From Lumbricus rubellus (taxonomy: Eukaryota; Annelida; Clitellata; Crassiclitellata; Lumbricidae): a stretch of DNA of 64,000 nucleotides. Every line of letters starts with the position of its first letter. Position 1 is the first letter of the stretch. The notes under the pieces were generated by a model. It did no database searches. It was not told the origin of the DNA and was given only the letters and a program-made list of their open reading frames with translations. The stretch lies in assembly GCA_945859605.1 (NCBI GenBank), contig OX243814.1:32673475-32737474 (forward strand). Reading direction: 5' to 3'. The translations under genes were made by a program, and so were the position numbers. Positions 52,424 through 64,000 of the stretch are shown one piece after another.

Positions 52424-52545
52424 TTGAGCCATCAAGCCACTGAGCCATCGAGCCATCGAGCCACAGAGCCATTGAGCCATCAAGCCACTGAGCCATCGAG
52501 AGCCATCGAGAGCCATCGAGCCATCGAGCCACTGAGCCATCGAGC
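52424..52545. repeat. 9-bp tandem repeat GAGCCATCG, ~13 copies
   Basis: Units GAGCCATCG, GAGCCACTG and GAGCCATCAA. Ser/His/Pro-rich frames arise from it. Confidence 0.95.
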
Positions 52546-52785
52546 AATAATTCTCCGACCTCTGACAAAGGGCTTCGTCGTTAAGAAGCAATTTGTCGTG
52601 AGTTGGATGACGTGGAATTCTGGCGTGGGATCTACGTGTATAGTATACGGAGGATCGACCCGAATGTTTGAAGTGGTCCATTATGGACCATTGTTGATGA
52701 TGATGATGGCGTCCTTTTCCATTGACCACCACGGCTGGTCCGGCGTCCGCTGCTAATGCTGCTGCCAATGCTGCTGTGGCTTTAA

Positions 52786-52847
52786 CCCTTTAGTACCGAC
52801 CGATGGTGTAGGATTCCATTTACTACGCTACTTTGGTCGGTGTAGGG
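52786..52847. mobile_element. 62-bp TTAA-flanked inverted-repeat element
   Basis: CCCTTTAGTACCGACC at the left and GGTCGGTGTAGGG at the right, with TTAA at 52782-52785 and 52848-52851, as for piggyBac- or Kolobok-type MITEs. Very short. Confidence 0.5.
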
Positions 52848-53569
52848 TTAAGTCATCGATTTCGCGAACGGCGGTTGTTTTTTCTTCTTTCTTCTGGAAG
52901 GCGCTTATGTCATAATGGCCGCGGCATCGTCTTTGTGGTCGGCGACGGTGGGATTGACGTGACGTTGCTGCTCTGGCATCTGTCTTCTCAGCATCTTTGC
53001 CGCCATTGTTCTTCTTCTATTGATCACCGGATGGGGGAGGTAGGGGAGGTAGGGGAAGGAGGGGCAAGCAGCCACCGTCTCCCTCCCACGTCTCGTCTTT
53101 CTTTCGCATCGACATCCATCTAAATTTCCCACTTCTTCTTTGTCGTTTTCCCCTTCATGGACGGAGGACAAAGCCAGCGCCAGATTGTTCCGGAGATCCC
53201 GGCTTACCGCTGAAGCTGAAGGAGACCGTGGAAGGGGAGACTGGGTCTGCGTTGTATCAAGTCCGGAACAGCTGCCTCTCTCTCTACCTCCTCTCTCCTG
53301 CCCATGGATATAATATCCAGCGCCTTTACTTCCTTCCCGGATCGCCCTACCCTCCCCCGCGCAATGATTAACCGAAGTGGAGGAGATGAGATTTCGATGC
53401 TGGTGCTACATAAGTGTCTGATTCCTAAGCATGTTTAAAGTCCTCTGGACACCGCATTTATCAATGATTGCTGTGAGAGACCGTAATTGTAAATCATAAT
53501 TTTATATGTTGGAGAAGGCCAGCCAGGTCTTGCTTTCTGGAGATAATTACTTGGCCAAACTGTTTCTAT

Positions 53570-53700
53570 ACAGTGGCCGATTAGTTAGGGTGCTTGACCC
53601 ATAATACGGAGAGTAGGCCTACGGGTTCGAGCTTCACCCCAGTTAGGTAGTTACTCCGAAGGGTCCTTGAGCAAGTCCTTTTCACTCACGATTGCCATGT
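53570..53700 (+). mobile_element. tRNA-derived SINE fragment
   Basis: A-box-like TTAGTTAGGGTGCTTGACC, B-box-like GGGTTCGAGCTTC, then GTCCTTGAGCAAGTCCTTTT resembling the body of the SINEs at 20763 and 56393. The 3' part is missing. Confidence 0.6.
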
Positions 53701-55386
53701 GCCGTTGATGATTTTGTCATCGTATTGTATTATAGCGTTGAATTTTGAAAGTCCTGACGGTAATATCAAAGTTTACAATTGTATTGAATGTGTTGTATTT
53801 ATAAGTTGTTTCATGATCAAATTTTTTTATGGTCAGCATTTCTGGTTAGAAACTTTAGATTGGCTGGCTGACGCATCATTATTGTGGATTAAGTTAAGTT
53901 AGGAATTTGGACCAAGGTGTAAGGCACAGGTGTGTGCATGGTGTGTGGCTCATGTCCAATGTTTGCCTAGAGGAGAAACAGCACTGGCATTTGAAGTATG
54001 TAATTTGTACATCTGGCTAAAGGCGGATAACAATTAACACTTCTATATGAAGTGGGGGAGAGCCAAGGGCGCCTATATATTATCAGGAGAGAGCACACGA
54101 GTTACTGACATGAGATGTCTGGTAATAAATAGGTCACCCTGCTACTGCTGCTGTTGCTGTGGCTTCCTGCAACCAGACACTTCTGATTTCTTTGAGTGGC
54201 CATCCTATGATGCTGCCTGATTTTAAAGCACAGCAAAAGACTTTGTAAACGTTATGCCTACTGTCAACTTGTGCCAAGTGCAAAATGTAGATCTTATTCA
54301 CGTTGGCAAGCAAGGCTGAATGGAACTAAGGAGTTAGGCAAGAAAAGGTCTCTGTTTATCTTAGGAGGGTTGTTGGTGGACCATGTAAAGGTTGTGACCT
54401 ATTTCTAATTTTTCCCTTTTCTCTCTTTTCATCAGATCAGGCTTATCCGACCTGCGTAGAAGTTTGACATGCAAGTCTAAAAACTGGAACTAATGTGGCT
54501 TGAAACATGGATGAAATTGTCTGGTGTTAACGAACATTGACTGTGGTGTACAGATAGAAAGTGACTTATTGAAGCATGACATCATTATGCTGCTGTGTGT
54601 TGCAACAAATGATATTGATCTCTGAATTTATAGCAGTGTTGGATGTTAGGAATAAGGCCGAGAGGCGTAGATGTAAGAGTAGCTTGGGTTCACTTATTAT
54701 TGTAGACCCGCATTGCCTGTTATAGCCACTTGCCATGTGAGTTGTCGCTTTTGAGCATCACGTCTCCCTAATGTTTCCAAGTGTGAACTGAATTGGAAGG
54801 GCAGATAGTAGAACCAGAAGACAATTGTTGGACAGCGAGGGGTGGGGTGGGGGTGGGGTGGGGTGGGGTGGGGTGGGGGAGTTCATCTGACAAAATTAGA
54901 TTAACAGAAAAACAAGAAACAGTCAAATGATATAAATACCGAAATAAAGACGGAAGTAAGGACAGATATAAAGGCTGAAATAACTGTTGATAAAGATAGA
55001 CAGAGATTATAATGCAGACAGTCGCCCAGTGGATGAATATGGGGGGGGGGGGCAGGGGGAGGGAGGAAGGAGAGACAGACACTGAAACAGCCATAGGTGT
55101 ATAAATGTTATACCGAACAGGTGGACAGGCAAACGTGTACACACACACACAGAGAGAGATGGGTTTAGTACTTTCGTTAAGCAAATCTCAGATGACGTCA
55201 TCAGGTTGAATTTATTACTGTATTCAACTGTTGCTTTTTCCAGGTTGCTTTCTGACCTTTTCCCAGTGCTTTTCTTAGTCGAGACTCTGCCTTTCTTCAT
55301 TCAGCTGCTTTTGGTTTGAGTCTTCAGGTCTGTAATATAGGATATAGGTTACCTAACTAACTGGTGCATACACCTGTTTATTATGT

Positions 55387-55651
55387 GTGTTTGTATGTAT
55401 GTATGTATGTATGTATGTATGTATGTATGTATGTATGTATGTATGTATGTGTGTGTGTATGTATGTATGTATGTATGTATGTGTGTATGTATGTATGTAT
55501 GTATGTATGTATGTATGTATGTATGTATGTGTGTGTGTATGCGTGTATGCATGTATGTATGTATGTATGTATGCATGTATGTATGTATGTATGTATGTAT
55601 GCATGTATGTATGTATGTATGTATGTATGCATGTATGTATGTATGTATGTG
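55387..55651. repeat. (GTAT)n microsatellite
   Basis: Tandem GTAT with GTGT and GCAT variants. Confidence 0.97.
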
Positions 55652-56230
55652 CCGATATTGGCTATTTGCGAAGCGTTGTTTATGAATCACACACAGGTGT
55701 TTTGCATCGCAATCTAGCAATCGGATTCATCTTCTGATGGCTTGGGAATGTCTCTTGTGCTCTCCGAAATGATAGGCATGCTTGATGGTAGACTGCAGCT
55801 CCAGTCGGATGTATGTATTGTACATATGTATTGGATTGGTGTATGTAATGTATTGTAGTTTCCTGAGCTTTTGTGTGTATCGCGTTTTGATTTTCTTTCT
55901 CGGATGACAGCCATGTAAACACGACTGTCTGTCTAAGTCTAAGAGATCGAAACAGGTGTGTGCATCGAAATAAGTAACTTGAGCTAATGGAAATAACAGT
56001 AGGTACATTCACATGAAGACTGTACTAACAGGCAAGACAATGTTTAGGTATGTGTGTAGGTGTGTGACTGTGTGTGTGTGCGCGTGGGTGTGGATGTGTG
56101 TGTGTGCGTGTGGGTTTGTGTTATGTGTGTGCGTGTGTGCATATATTTTTTCTGTTGCTTATAATCCTTTAAGTTTCTGATTTATGTATAATTATCTTGT
56201 AAATGAATTGCCCTTGACAGTTTGGTCTGA

Positions 56231-56315
56231 TTAATTAATTAATTAATTAATTAATTAATTAATTAATTAATTAATTAATTAATTAATTAATTAATTAATT
56301 AATTAATTAATTAAT
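56231..56315. repeat. (TTAA)n tetranucleotide array
   Basis: About 21 perfect TTAA units. Confidence 0.97.
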
Positions 56316-56392
56316 CCGTTTTGCGTTGTGAATCAGAAATTGCCTTTGAATGCATTGTGGATTTCAGTCTCTCCAATTGATATAACCGATGT

Positions 56393-56606
56393 AGGATGTG
56401 GTAGTGTAGTGGTGGCGTCGTTGCCTTGAAGCCGGAAGGTTCGAGGTTCGAATCCACCTCGCCGCGTAAGGACCTTGGGCAAGTCCTTCACTCACAATTG
56501 CTCAGCGCTTCGGCGTGAAACTCCGATGCAGTGCCCACTCTGCATTCGAGAGCGCCTCTGAGTAGAGAGAGCTTGAAGGGGCGTTATAACAAGTGCACAT
56601 ACAAAC
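56393..56606 (+). mobile_element. tRNA-derived SINE, copy C
   Basis: B box GGTTCGAATCC at 56445-56455. The body CCTTGGGCAAGTCCTTCACT, CTTCGGCGTGAAACTCCGAT and the 3' part with GAGCGCCTCTGAGTAGAGAG match copy B throughout. A (GAAT)n/(GAAC)n array follows at 56654-56735. Best-preserved copy in the window. Confidence 0.88.
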
Positions 56607-56862
56607 AACCGGTCTATCACAGCCATTTTATTTAAACAGTTGCATAGCATGTAGTGAATGAATGAATGAATGAATGAATGAATGAACGAACGAACGAACG
56701 AACGAACGAACGAACGAACGAACGAATGAATGACTCCAGTATTCGTGTATCTTCACGCATGAGCAGTGACGAGAAAAATCAGATTGATCAGTGATCGGCG
56801 CTTTTTTATTGGACCGCGGTGTAATCGTAGTATTATCGTGTGTTTCTTAATTTCCTTGGCAG

Positions 56863-57048
56863 CCGTTTGAGATTGGCGACGACTACTGTGGCCAGCACGA
56901 CATAAACCATCCGATCAAGGGCATGGAACCAGTGTCTCGTGAGTCGATCATCGTCTGGCCGAACGCCAACGTGTCTTCCGTTGCCCTGACGGTTACGGGC
57001 GATTTCACGGTTGCCTTCGTTGGCACGGTCGACGGTCACCTCAGAAAG
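56863..57048 (+). CDS. PLXNA: Plexin A-like, third coding exon (end of Sema domain region)
   Basis: 62 codons, phase 0, opening PFEIGDDYCGQHDINHPIKG and continuing VALTVTGDFTVAFVGTVDGH to LRK before GTAATA. The C-G--DIN-PI-G motif and the VAxTxTGDxTVAFxGTxDGxLxK strand are a plexin hallmark near the end of the propeller. The following exons (rest of Sema, PSI, IPT, membrane and GAP regions) are not seen, so the next intron exceeds 6.9 kb. Confidence 0.95.
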
Positions 57049-57260
57049 GTAATAGATCAACGAGATTTGCTTTGCTTTGCTTTAGCCGATCGATCGCTTG
57101 ATCATTCAATCGGAGCCTTCTCTCTCTCTTCTGCTTCGATTCCGATTTCTAGGATCTCGTTTAATATTGCTAGAACGACTTTACGTTACGGTGCGGATTT
57201 GGTACGTTACTATGGGCTGTGTGTGTGTGTGTTTGTGTGAGCTTACATTTAAGTAAAGAT

Positions 57261-57308
<48 letters not shown>

Positions 57309-57445
57309 TGCTGACATGATATAGTTGATTGATTGATTTGATTGATTGATCGGTTGGTTGATTGGTTGATTGATTGATTGATTGACTTGCCAACTTACTC
57401 ACTCTCTCACTGATTGACTGACTGACTGACTAATTACACACTGGC

Positions 57446-57479
<34 letters not shown>

Positions 57480-58264
57480 CCTATTAATTGTGATATTCAG
57501 CCTGGGTTAGGCAACCTGTTTAGAAACCTTGAGCAATTCCTTCGGCTGTTTTTGCAGACCAGCTAGTCTTTCACGTCATTTGTAATACCATGGTGCATTG
57601 GTGCTAATACAATATTGGTTTTGACTGATCATGGTTGTCACAATTATTATGCAACTGTGTTATATTTTGAATTTGTATACAGGGAGACTGTTGCTTTTTG
57701 TGCTGCTTTTTGATTAATGTTCGGGAGCAGATTGGTATATTATATAGGCCTATTGTATCTGTAGCTTTCGATGGTTAATTGTTGATTGTTTGCCGGTTCT
57801 CAGGTTTCATTAATTTAAACTCTTGTATAGAAGTCCCAGATGAAATTAGAATTATCTTTGGGCATTGGCCAGGAGTCATGTGATCCAGGCGGAGGTCATA
57901 GATGCAACAGCGAGCTGGATCAAGGCCATTGTAGGAAATTAATATGAAAACATTATATTATCTTTAATGGAATATGATAAAATACAATAATATGATTGTA
58001 TCTATAATATTTCCATCGTTGTTTTCATTTCTGTTTGCTATCTGGTGATCTTGCTATACATCTTTTGCTATATCAAAACTTGTGTTTATTCTCAGCATAG
58101 TTGTATCACTATTCTCCATGCTGTCTGCTAGCAGTGTGGTCCTAACTTACAGACCATGGGTGTTTTTTTATGGGTGTTGGGTTTAAGGATTCAAACCCCG
58201 AAATGATTTTTGAACTTATAAAACTAATTCTTTCAACCTTGAACCATGTCCATTGAAAAAACCT

Positions 58265-58545
58265 TTAAGTTCAAACCCCAAAATGGAGACCCCCAGAATG
58301 GCAGCCCCAAAATGGAAACCCCAAAATGGAAACTTCAAAATGGAAACCCCCAAAATGGCAACCCCAGAATGGCAACCCCAGAATGGAAACTTCAAAATGG
58401 AAGCCCCCAGAATGGCAGCCCCAAAATGGAAACCCCAAAATCGAAACTTCAAAATCGAAACCCCCAAAATGGTAACCCCAGAATGGAAACCCCAAAATGG
58501 AAACCCCATTTTGAAGTGGAAACCCCAAAATGGAAAATTTTGATT
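58265..58545. repeat. ~15-bp C-tract minisatellite
   Basis: About 18 copies of CCCCAAAATGGAAAC and variants (CCCCCAGAATGGCAG, TTCAAAATGGAAA). The frame KWKPQNGNPQNG is an artefact. The unit is unrelated to the GGACAAAA arrays of the foldback elements. Confidence 0.95.
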
Positions 58546-61135
58546 TTCCTGACAGTGCCCTTGAGGCTGACTCCATCTAACGTGCAACTTCAATTGGTTT
58601 TTTGGTGGTTAAAGGATTCTGGTGTACTAGTGGTTTCTGGTGCAAAGCTTCAGAGCTTCACTCTGTGGAATCAACACATCATTAATCCATCTCAGCTGTA
58701 TACAGTGTATAGTCGTTGTCATTGGACGATAGCGTGTCTGCATATCTACTGCATGCAGTCTGTGTGCTGGAGATGTGTTTTTTTCCGATGCATTTCTGTT
58801 GTTTGACGATTTTTTTGCGTTGTACAAATAATCGACGGACCTGCTGCTGCTGCTGCTGGTGGTGCTGGTGGTGGATGGATGGATGGATGAATTGCTTACT
58901 GAGAATACACATGCAGTCTGCCTCTGATGTCCCTGGAATCCACCAGACGAGTGGGTGGTTTTTATGGAGGGGTATGGGGAGAGGGGGGGGACTATGCATC
59001 GTCGGCTGAGATAACTTGTGCTTTCCAGTAATAATAACAGGACGACTGGATGGGAGGGGGTGAGGTGGGGTAGGAGTGGGGAGTGGGGGGAGACGGTTGA
59101 TTGCATTGGATGTGGATTGAATTGGATTGGATGTCAATGAGATGATGATGATCCCCTTTGCTACAGAGATGATGAGGCTCTGATCTGGCAATTGTTGTTG
59201 TCAGCGAATTGATGGCCACACGCAGCTCAATCATCATCATCATCATTGTCGTCGTCGTCATCTTCAGCATCATCGTCATCGTCATCATCATTGTCGTCGT
59301 CGTCATCATCATCATGACATCATCTGAAGTCTGTGTCAACCTGTCCTATTACATCATCTGACTCTCTTGACTCTCTAGTGTCCTTGTGTGCAGCTATGGA
59401 AAAGCTTGAAATGCTATGCTGCTGATGATGATCATGAGGATGATGTTGATGATGATGATTATGATTATGATGAGGATTATGATGAGGATGACGACGAGGG
59501 TGAGAGGAAGATGAGGCTGATGATGATGTTCATGATGATGGATTTCTCTACCCAGATGTAAGGGGCCATTGACTTTATGCATTGGGGATGAGATGAGATG
59601 AGATGAGGTGGTTTCCCATTGTCTCCTCACACATAGCTGTGGATGGGTCCAGGGTCTCTATTCAGTGGTATATTCGAATCTGTCACCCTACAGTTACAAG
59701 GCACAGAACTTACCCCACTTTTCCTACCGAATCACTATAATAGCCAGGGCTTTTGTAATGTGCAGTTGTACACAAAATGTGCAGTTCCAACTGGATTTGT
59801 GCAGTTGTAGAAGCACTTCTATACAGTTAATATTAGCAATAAAGGTCATTGTCCTGGATTAAAAGTAATTTACCATGGATGATGGGAAAGGAAATAAAGG
59901 ATTGTGCAGTTCTAAAAATTCCTTTAAAACAGCCCTGATAATAGCCCTTATTTATGGTGGTCCAGTGAAGATAGCCATAGAAGACAAGCCTGCATGTAGC
60001 TGCTGGGGCTAAGATATAAATGTACCTCACCTCTTCAGTCTTTGCACCAGTATAAAGCCAGGCTCTGCATGAGAACCGCATTTGGTTTGGATACAGAGGT
60101 CCTCGGCCTTTGAGGCTTTTATTAGTTTTCGATGTGTCTGAAGTGAACTGAAACAGTGGACAAGAGGAAGATGAATGTCCAGCAGCAGCAATCAGATACC
60201 TTTAAAGTGAATAGCACTTGGTGACCTTTGCCACGGTGGTAGCCAAGAGATCCGACCTTATCATCCCCAGGGCAACAACAACATTGGACGGACAGAACAG
60301 GGCAGCTTCTGTTACTGTCTTCTCTCTCTGACTCACTTACTCAAGTGGTTGTTGCGTGGGGGGGGGAGTGAGGGGTGGGGGGGGGTAGGAAGGAACGAAG
60401 GAAGGTATGGACTGTAGCTACGGCTCTTGAAAGTTATGTTGAGTGAGTGCAGACACTCCTGTGGTGGGGTTGGTAGTCTGAGGCTCTGAGCATAATAATA
60501 TCGGGTCTGAATAAAATCCGTACGCAGGGACCTCTTATACTGCAAATGACTTAGACTGCTTGTCTGAGATAAATGCAAATGTATTTCGCTTGACTAAGAT
60601 AAATAATGTATTTATTGTAGCAGTTGTTGTTTGTGTTTTGTCTGAGTGATAGGTCTGTGTTTATTCTAGCCAGTGGCCACATTAATTTCACCTGCTAGAA
60701 GGCTGTGTTGGTTGGTTCTAAGAGTTGCTGCTGCAGTGAGTAGTTAGTTGCTTCCTGAGCCTGGACATAGGACACACACACACGCACACACGCGCACACG
60801 CATGCACACACACACACACACACACACACACCTCCAGATGGATAAATCACACAAAGAGGTTTTGATTGATACTGACAACTGATGGAATGCCTGTCACTCA
60901 CACAGGGCATTAGAGGAATAGAGTCAGACAGGAAGGCAGAGACAGAGGCAGGGAAAGAGACAAGCAGCTGTAGACAGAGACTGATGTAGAGGCACATGGT
61001 AAGGGACAGAAAAAATTGAGACATACACAGTGAAAGAGACTTAAGATACCAAGAGAGATTGATAAATTAAAGGCGAGATACTTAGAGACAGAGTGGCAAA
61101 GATTGATAGACTCAATGATAGGTACTTACAGACAC

Positions 61136-61470
61136 GTGAGAGAGAGAGACAGACAGACAGACAGGCAGACAGACAGAGACTTAAAAAGATACAGTGGAAT
61201 AGAGAAATACTCACAGATACATTGAGAGTGATTGACAGACATATTGAGAGACACTTGCAGAAGCAGTTAGAATGGCATCCACATCGTCAGACGCAGTGAC
61301 AGAGAAACTGTTGCATGGCGATAATAGAAAGCAGAGCGACTGTTGAGAGAGAGACAGACAGACAGACAGACAGAGGGAGAGAGACAGAGGGAGACAGACA
61401 GACAGACAGACAGAGACGGAGATGGAGAGGCAGAGACAGAGACAGACAGAGAGACCGTTGAGAGACAGCC
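61136..61470. repeat. (GACA)n/(GA)n-rich tract
   Basis: GACAGACA and GAGAGACAGA units separated by short unique stretches. Frames on both strands are artefacts. Confidence 0.95.
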
Positions 61471-62344
61471 AGACTTTGAGAGATGTAGACAGACAAAACG
61501 GGAAGATGGACGGACTTGTGGACAGGTGCAAGGCAGGACAAAGCAGATATATAATATGGCACTGCAGCAGCAGCAGCAGCCATAAACAAGGTATTTGCAG
61601 CTGCATCCGTCTGTGTCTGTTATCCGTTTAGCGTTAAAGAAGATGGAAGGTGAAGCTCTTTGACCAGGTGTGAAGTTACCTTGGATTGACAGGTGGAATT
61701 GTAGTTTGTGGTAGACAATGAAGTCTACATTTGGTTCCACTGATTGAACTAAACGATTGATTGATTGTTTGATTGATTTATTTATTGATTGACTGATTGA
61801 TTGGTTGATTGTTTGATTGTTTGATTGATTGACTGACTGATTGATTGATTGGTTGGTTGGTTGATTGAGTGATTGGTTGATTGATTGATTGATTGATTTG
61901 ATGGATTGACTGATTGATTGATTGATTGAATCTAATACAGTCTTTAATTTCTCCAAGATATTTGGCATGGGTATTAATTTTACTTAGAGGTCATGATGTC
62001 AATAAGTTAATCAAGTAATCAATCAATCAATCAATCAAACAATCAAACAATCTTTTATTAGTCCACCAAGAACAATACATCTTACAACGTGAGTTACCGT
62101 TGACATGTAAACCCAAAGATAAGAAACAGAAATAAGGGAGACCCAAATGGGATGGGAACTCCACTTAGGAAGGACCCCTCCTAAGTGCATAATAGTCTAA
62201 TGATTGACTTTTTCTTTGTAGTCCAAAATAATTCATAGTTTGTAGTTCCACAAATATTCATCCTTACATGGGTGCATGTTATATTTTCTATTGAATACAG
62301 GCAATAAAAGTATTATGAAAGCATTTAAAACCACGACACAATGT

Positions 62345-62726
62345 CAGCGTTGCCACTCTAAAAAATGAAAAACCCAAGTTGGAGGGTCGAAAAAACCCAA
62401 GAAAACCCAAGTTGCATAAATCTTCGTAAATGTACATAATTAACCTTCCGAAAATTCTGATGACCTTTTTTTAGTCATCCGGCCAAAGTTTCTCCAAAAT
62501 ATTCACAATTTTCCGATTTTCTTAGTCCAAAGAAAAAGCCCAAGCAAAAAACCCAAGTTTTTTCCGAGAAAACCCCATTTTTCAAGTTCGGAGATAGAAA
62601 AACCCAAAATTTTGTCTAGAAAAAGCCCAAGCAAAAACCCAAGTTCTTCTCTAAAAAACCACATTTCCCAAGTTCGGATCGAAAAACCCAAGATCTTGTG
62701 AAAAAACCCAAGGAGTGGCAACGCTG
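62345..62726. mobile_element. hAT-type MITE, 382 bp
   Basis: Perfect 14-bp TIR CAGCGTTGCCACTC / GAGTGGCAACGCTG, with a perfect 8-bp TSD CACAATGT at 62337-62344 and 62727-62734. The interior is built from AAAACCCAAG/AAGCCCAAGCAAAA-type short repeats. No coding capacity. CAG termini and an 8-bp TSD identify hAT. Confidence 0.92.
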
Positions 62727-62734
62727 CACAATGT

Positions 62735-64000
62735 TATTGATTGTAGGCTTGTTAATAATTATCGAGTTTTTTGGTCAACTGACTATTATCAAACCGATTA
62801 TCAATTGTACAGATTGTACAGTTTTTTTTATATTTACCTGAGTGAAAATCAGCTGATAAAAGTGTTTAGGAGGTTCTATAATTAACCCTTTGATGCCGAA
62901 AGTGCGTGAAGATTTGAAGTGTGGCGCTATAATACTTGTCGTCAATGACCTCTGCGAAGTAATGGGCCGTGAGTAGCGCTGTGTTGGGACTACCAGCTAC
63001 CATTTATTTGTTGCATTTTGTTGTTATGGCAACCTGTGAGCTTATAATTATATATTAGTCAGTACAAATACACGAATCATCTCTTATCATCTCTTATAAG
63101 TTTATATAATGAATTTTGAAAAGAAATTTTCGATTATCGTTTTTAAAACAGATGATTGTATCTCTGATTACTGCTTTAACGTCCTTATTGCTGGACTGGG
63201 AACAATAATTAATTAATCATAAAAGCATTGCTAGGAAGTGTACAACAATTAGAAACAGGAAGGAAGAGAAAACAACTGACAAACATTATTGACTATTCAT
63301 ACGTTGATCTGACTTATTCGCATATATACATGTATGTAGTATATATAAATGAATGAATGTATGAATACACTTAATGTAGCCACTTTAAATATCTCACAAA
63401 GTATTGCAGGTCAGGTCGTAGATTTCTGAATGATATTTTACTTGAAGATAAGGTGAAGTGTGCGTGTGTGTGCAAGGGTGCATAGTATGCAGGTCCATAC
63501 TACAGGTCCGGGCAAGGGACCACTTGCCCTACCAGATAATAAAAATATGCTCTTAATAGAGACAAAGAAGCTCCAATCATCACTTTAACAGCATGATGTA
63601 TGAAGCTTAGAAATATCATCCGCCTGACAAGACCCTCCCCCGCTCAGGGCCCGCTGTGCATGTATATGAAGGCGGATAAGCCTGTCTTACACCTAACCAT
63701 TCTCTTAACGTTAAACAGTGCTTCGTGTGTAAAACGGATCCTTCTGATAAACACCCATAGTGCAATTTATTGCCAGTGAAGGGCTTGCTCAGTGCTCGTG
63801 CTTCTTATACGCAGTAACCGGCTCAGACAACCTGTGTGCACCCGTAGCTTAAAAACCTTTGAAAGCTACCGAGCGCTGGAACCGCTCGGCCGGTGCCAGG
63901 TTTTTTGCGATACATGGTTTGCCCTCCCACTTGTAAAAACTTCTGCGTGTGCTTATAATACTTGTCTATGAGTAACCTCTTTTCTGTGTTATGGGGCACT
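62735..64000. other. Plexin intron 3, right part
   Basis: No exon, tRNA or clear repeat ends recognised. TTAACCCTTTGATGCCGAAA at about 62883 resembles one end of a TTAA-type element, but no partner end was found. Confidence 0.5.

Larger units (their letters stand above)
51884..56862. other. Plexin intron 2 (4,979 bp)
   Basis: Bounded by GTGAGT and CTTGGCAG. Contains SINE pieces, a small TTAA element, (GTAT)n, (AATT)n and (GAAT)n/(GAAC)n arrays, a GTGGG tract (54840-54880) and a G10 run near 55041. No host exon is recognised inside. Confidence 0.85.
57049..62336. other. Plexin intron 3, left part
   Basis: No exon recognised. Contents: (GT)n at 57263-57301, (GATT)n at 57325-57480, a C-tract minisatellite at 58265-58545, (ATC)n at 59226-59315, (GAT)n at 59420-59530, CA-rich DNA at 60771-60830, (GACA)n at 61136-61470 and (ATTG)n at 61755-61930. 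Confidence 0.7.

Noticed and set aside
54840..54880. Telomere or promoter signal from GTGGG repeats
   Set aside because: Simple pentamer repeat; G-quadruplex potential only, with no other support.
20763..56606. Functional tRNA genes at the B boxes
   Set aside because: B boxes are present, but no cloverleaf could be folded by eye, and the sequences continue into shared SINE bodies.
58246..58806. 186-residue KWKPQNGNPQNG protein
   Set aside because: Encoded by a 15-bp minisatellite inside a plexin intron.

Overview
The window is metazoan nuclear DNA. It has spliced, low-density host genes with GT-AG introns, abundant microsatellites, tRNA-derived SINEs, LINE fragments and many short DNA transposons. 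The families present (a plexin, a Pez-type FERM phosphatase, Polinton, hAT, Tc1/mariner and Helitron elements) suggest a marine invertebrate, but the species cannot be fixed from the sequence alone.

Host genes sit at the two edges. At the left, on the minus strand, are two consecutive coding exons of a PTPN14/PTPN21 (Pez)-like gene: the ATG exon at 1052-1225 and the next FERM exon at 318-490. At the right, on the plus strand, are the first three coding exons of an A-type plexin (49562-49996, 51119-51883, 56863-57048), all in phase 0 and together encoding the signal peptide and most of the Sema domain. The rest of each gene lies outside the window. The ~48 kb between them is intergenic or 5' intronic and full of repeats.

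The main object is a 14,492-bp Polinton/Maverick (adintovirus-like) element at 34384-48875. It is inserted in a (CATA)n microsatellite about 0.7 kb upstream of the plexin start codon. It has ~0.5-kb terminal inverted repeats (TIRs) and a full virus-like gene set. On the minus strand at the left are a chromodomain integrase and a zinc-ribbon/phospholipase A2-like gene. On the plus strand are a packaging ATPase, a penton-like minor capsid protein, a glycine-rich hydrophobic protein, a dUTPase-fold protein without the usual motifs, a membrane/coiled-coil protein, a conserved Polinton protein, a small basic amphipathic protein and the major capsid protein. On the minus strand at the right are a fibre-like protein, an adenovirus-type cysteine protease, a zinc protein and a protein-primed DNA polymerase B. 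All capsid, ATPase and protease frames are open. The integrase and polymerase are each broken by single-base frameshifts, and the PLA2 and integrase frames meet at a 7-base homopolymer, so a fusion protein is possible. The right TIR carries a small ORF that resembles the N-terminal SAP-like module and promoter of the polymerase.

Mobile elements with visible termini and target-site duplications (TSDs) are numerous: a pair of foldback elements with G-tract arrays and 9-bp TSDs (26320-27088, 27765-28513), hAT-type MITEs (3583-3725, 32635-32776, 62345-62726), an 8-bp-TSD MITE with telomere-like internal motifs (1456-1772), a Tc1/mariner element with ~230-bp TIRs (19506-20295), a probable Helitron (33469-33688), a 62-bp TTAA element (52786-52847), an old inverted-repeat element (23136-24895), two LINE remnants and several SINEs. 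Long low-complexity arrays include a 500-bp polypyrimidine tract and several minisatellites, two of them in plexin intron 1. I see no CRISPR array, no rRNA and no convincing functional tRNA gene.
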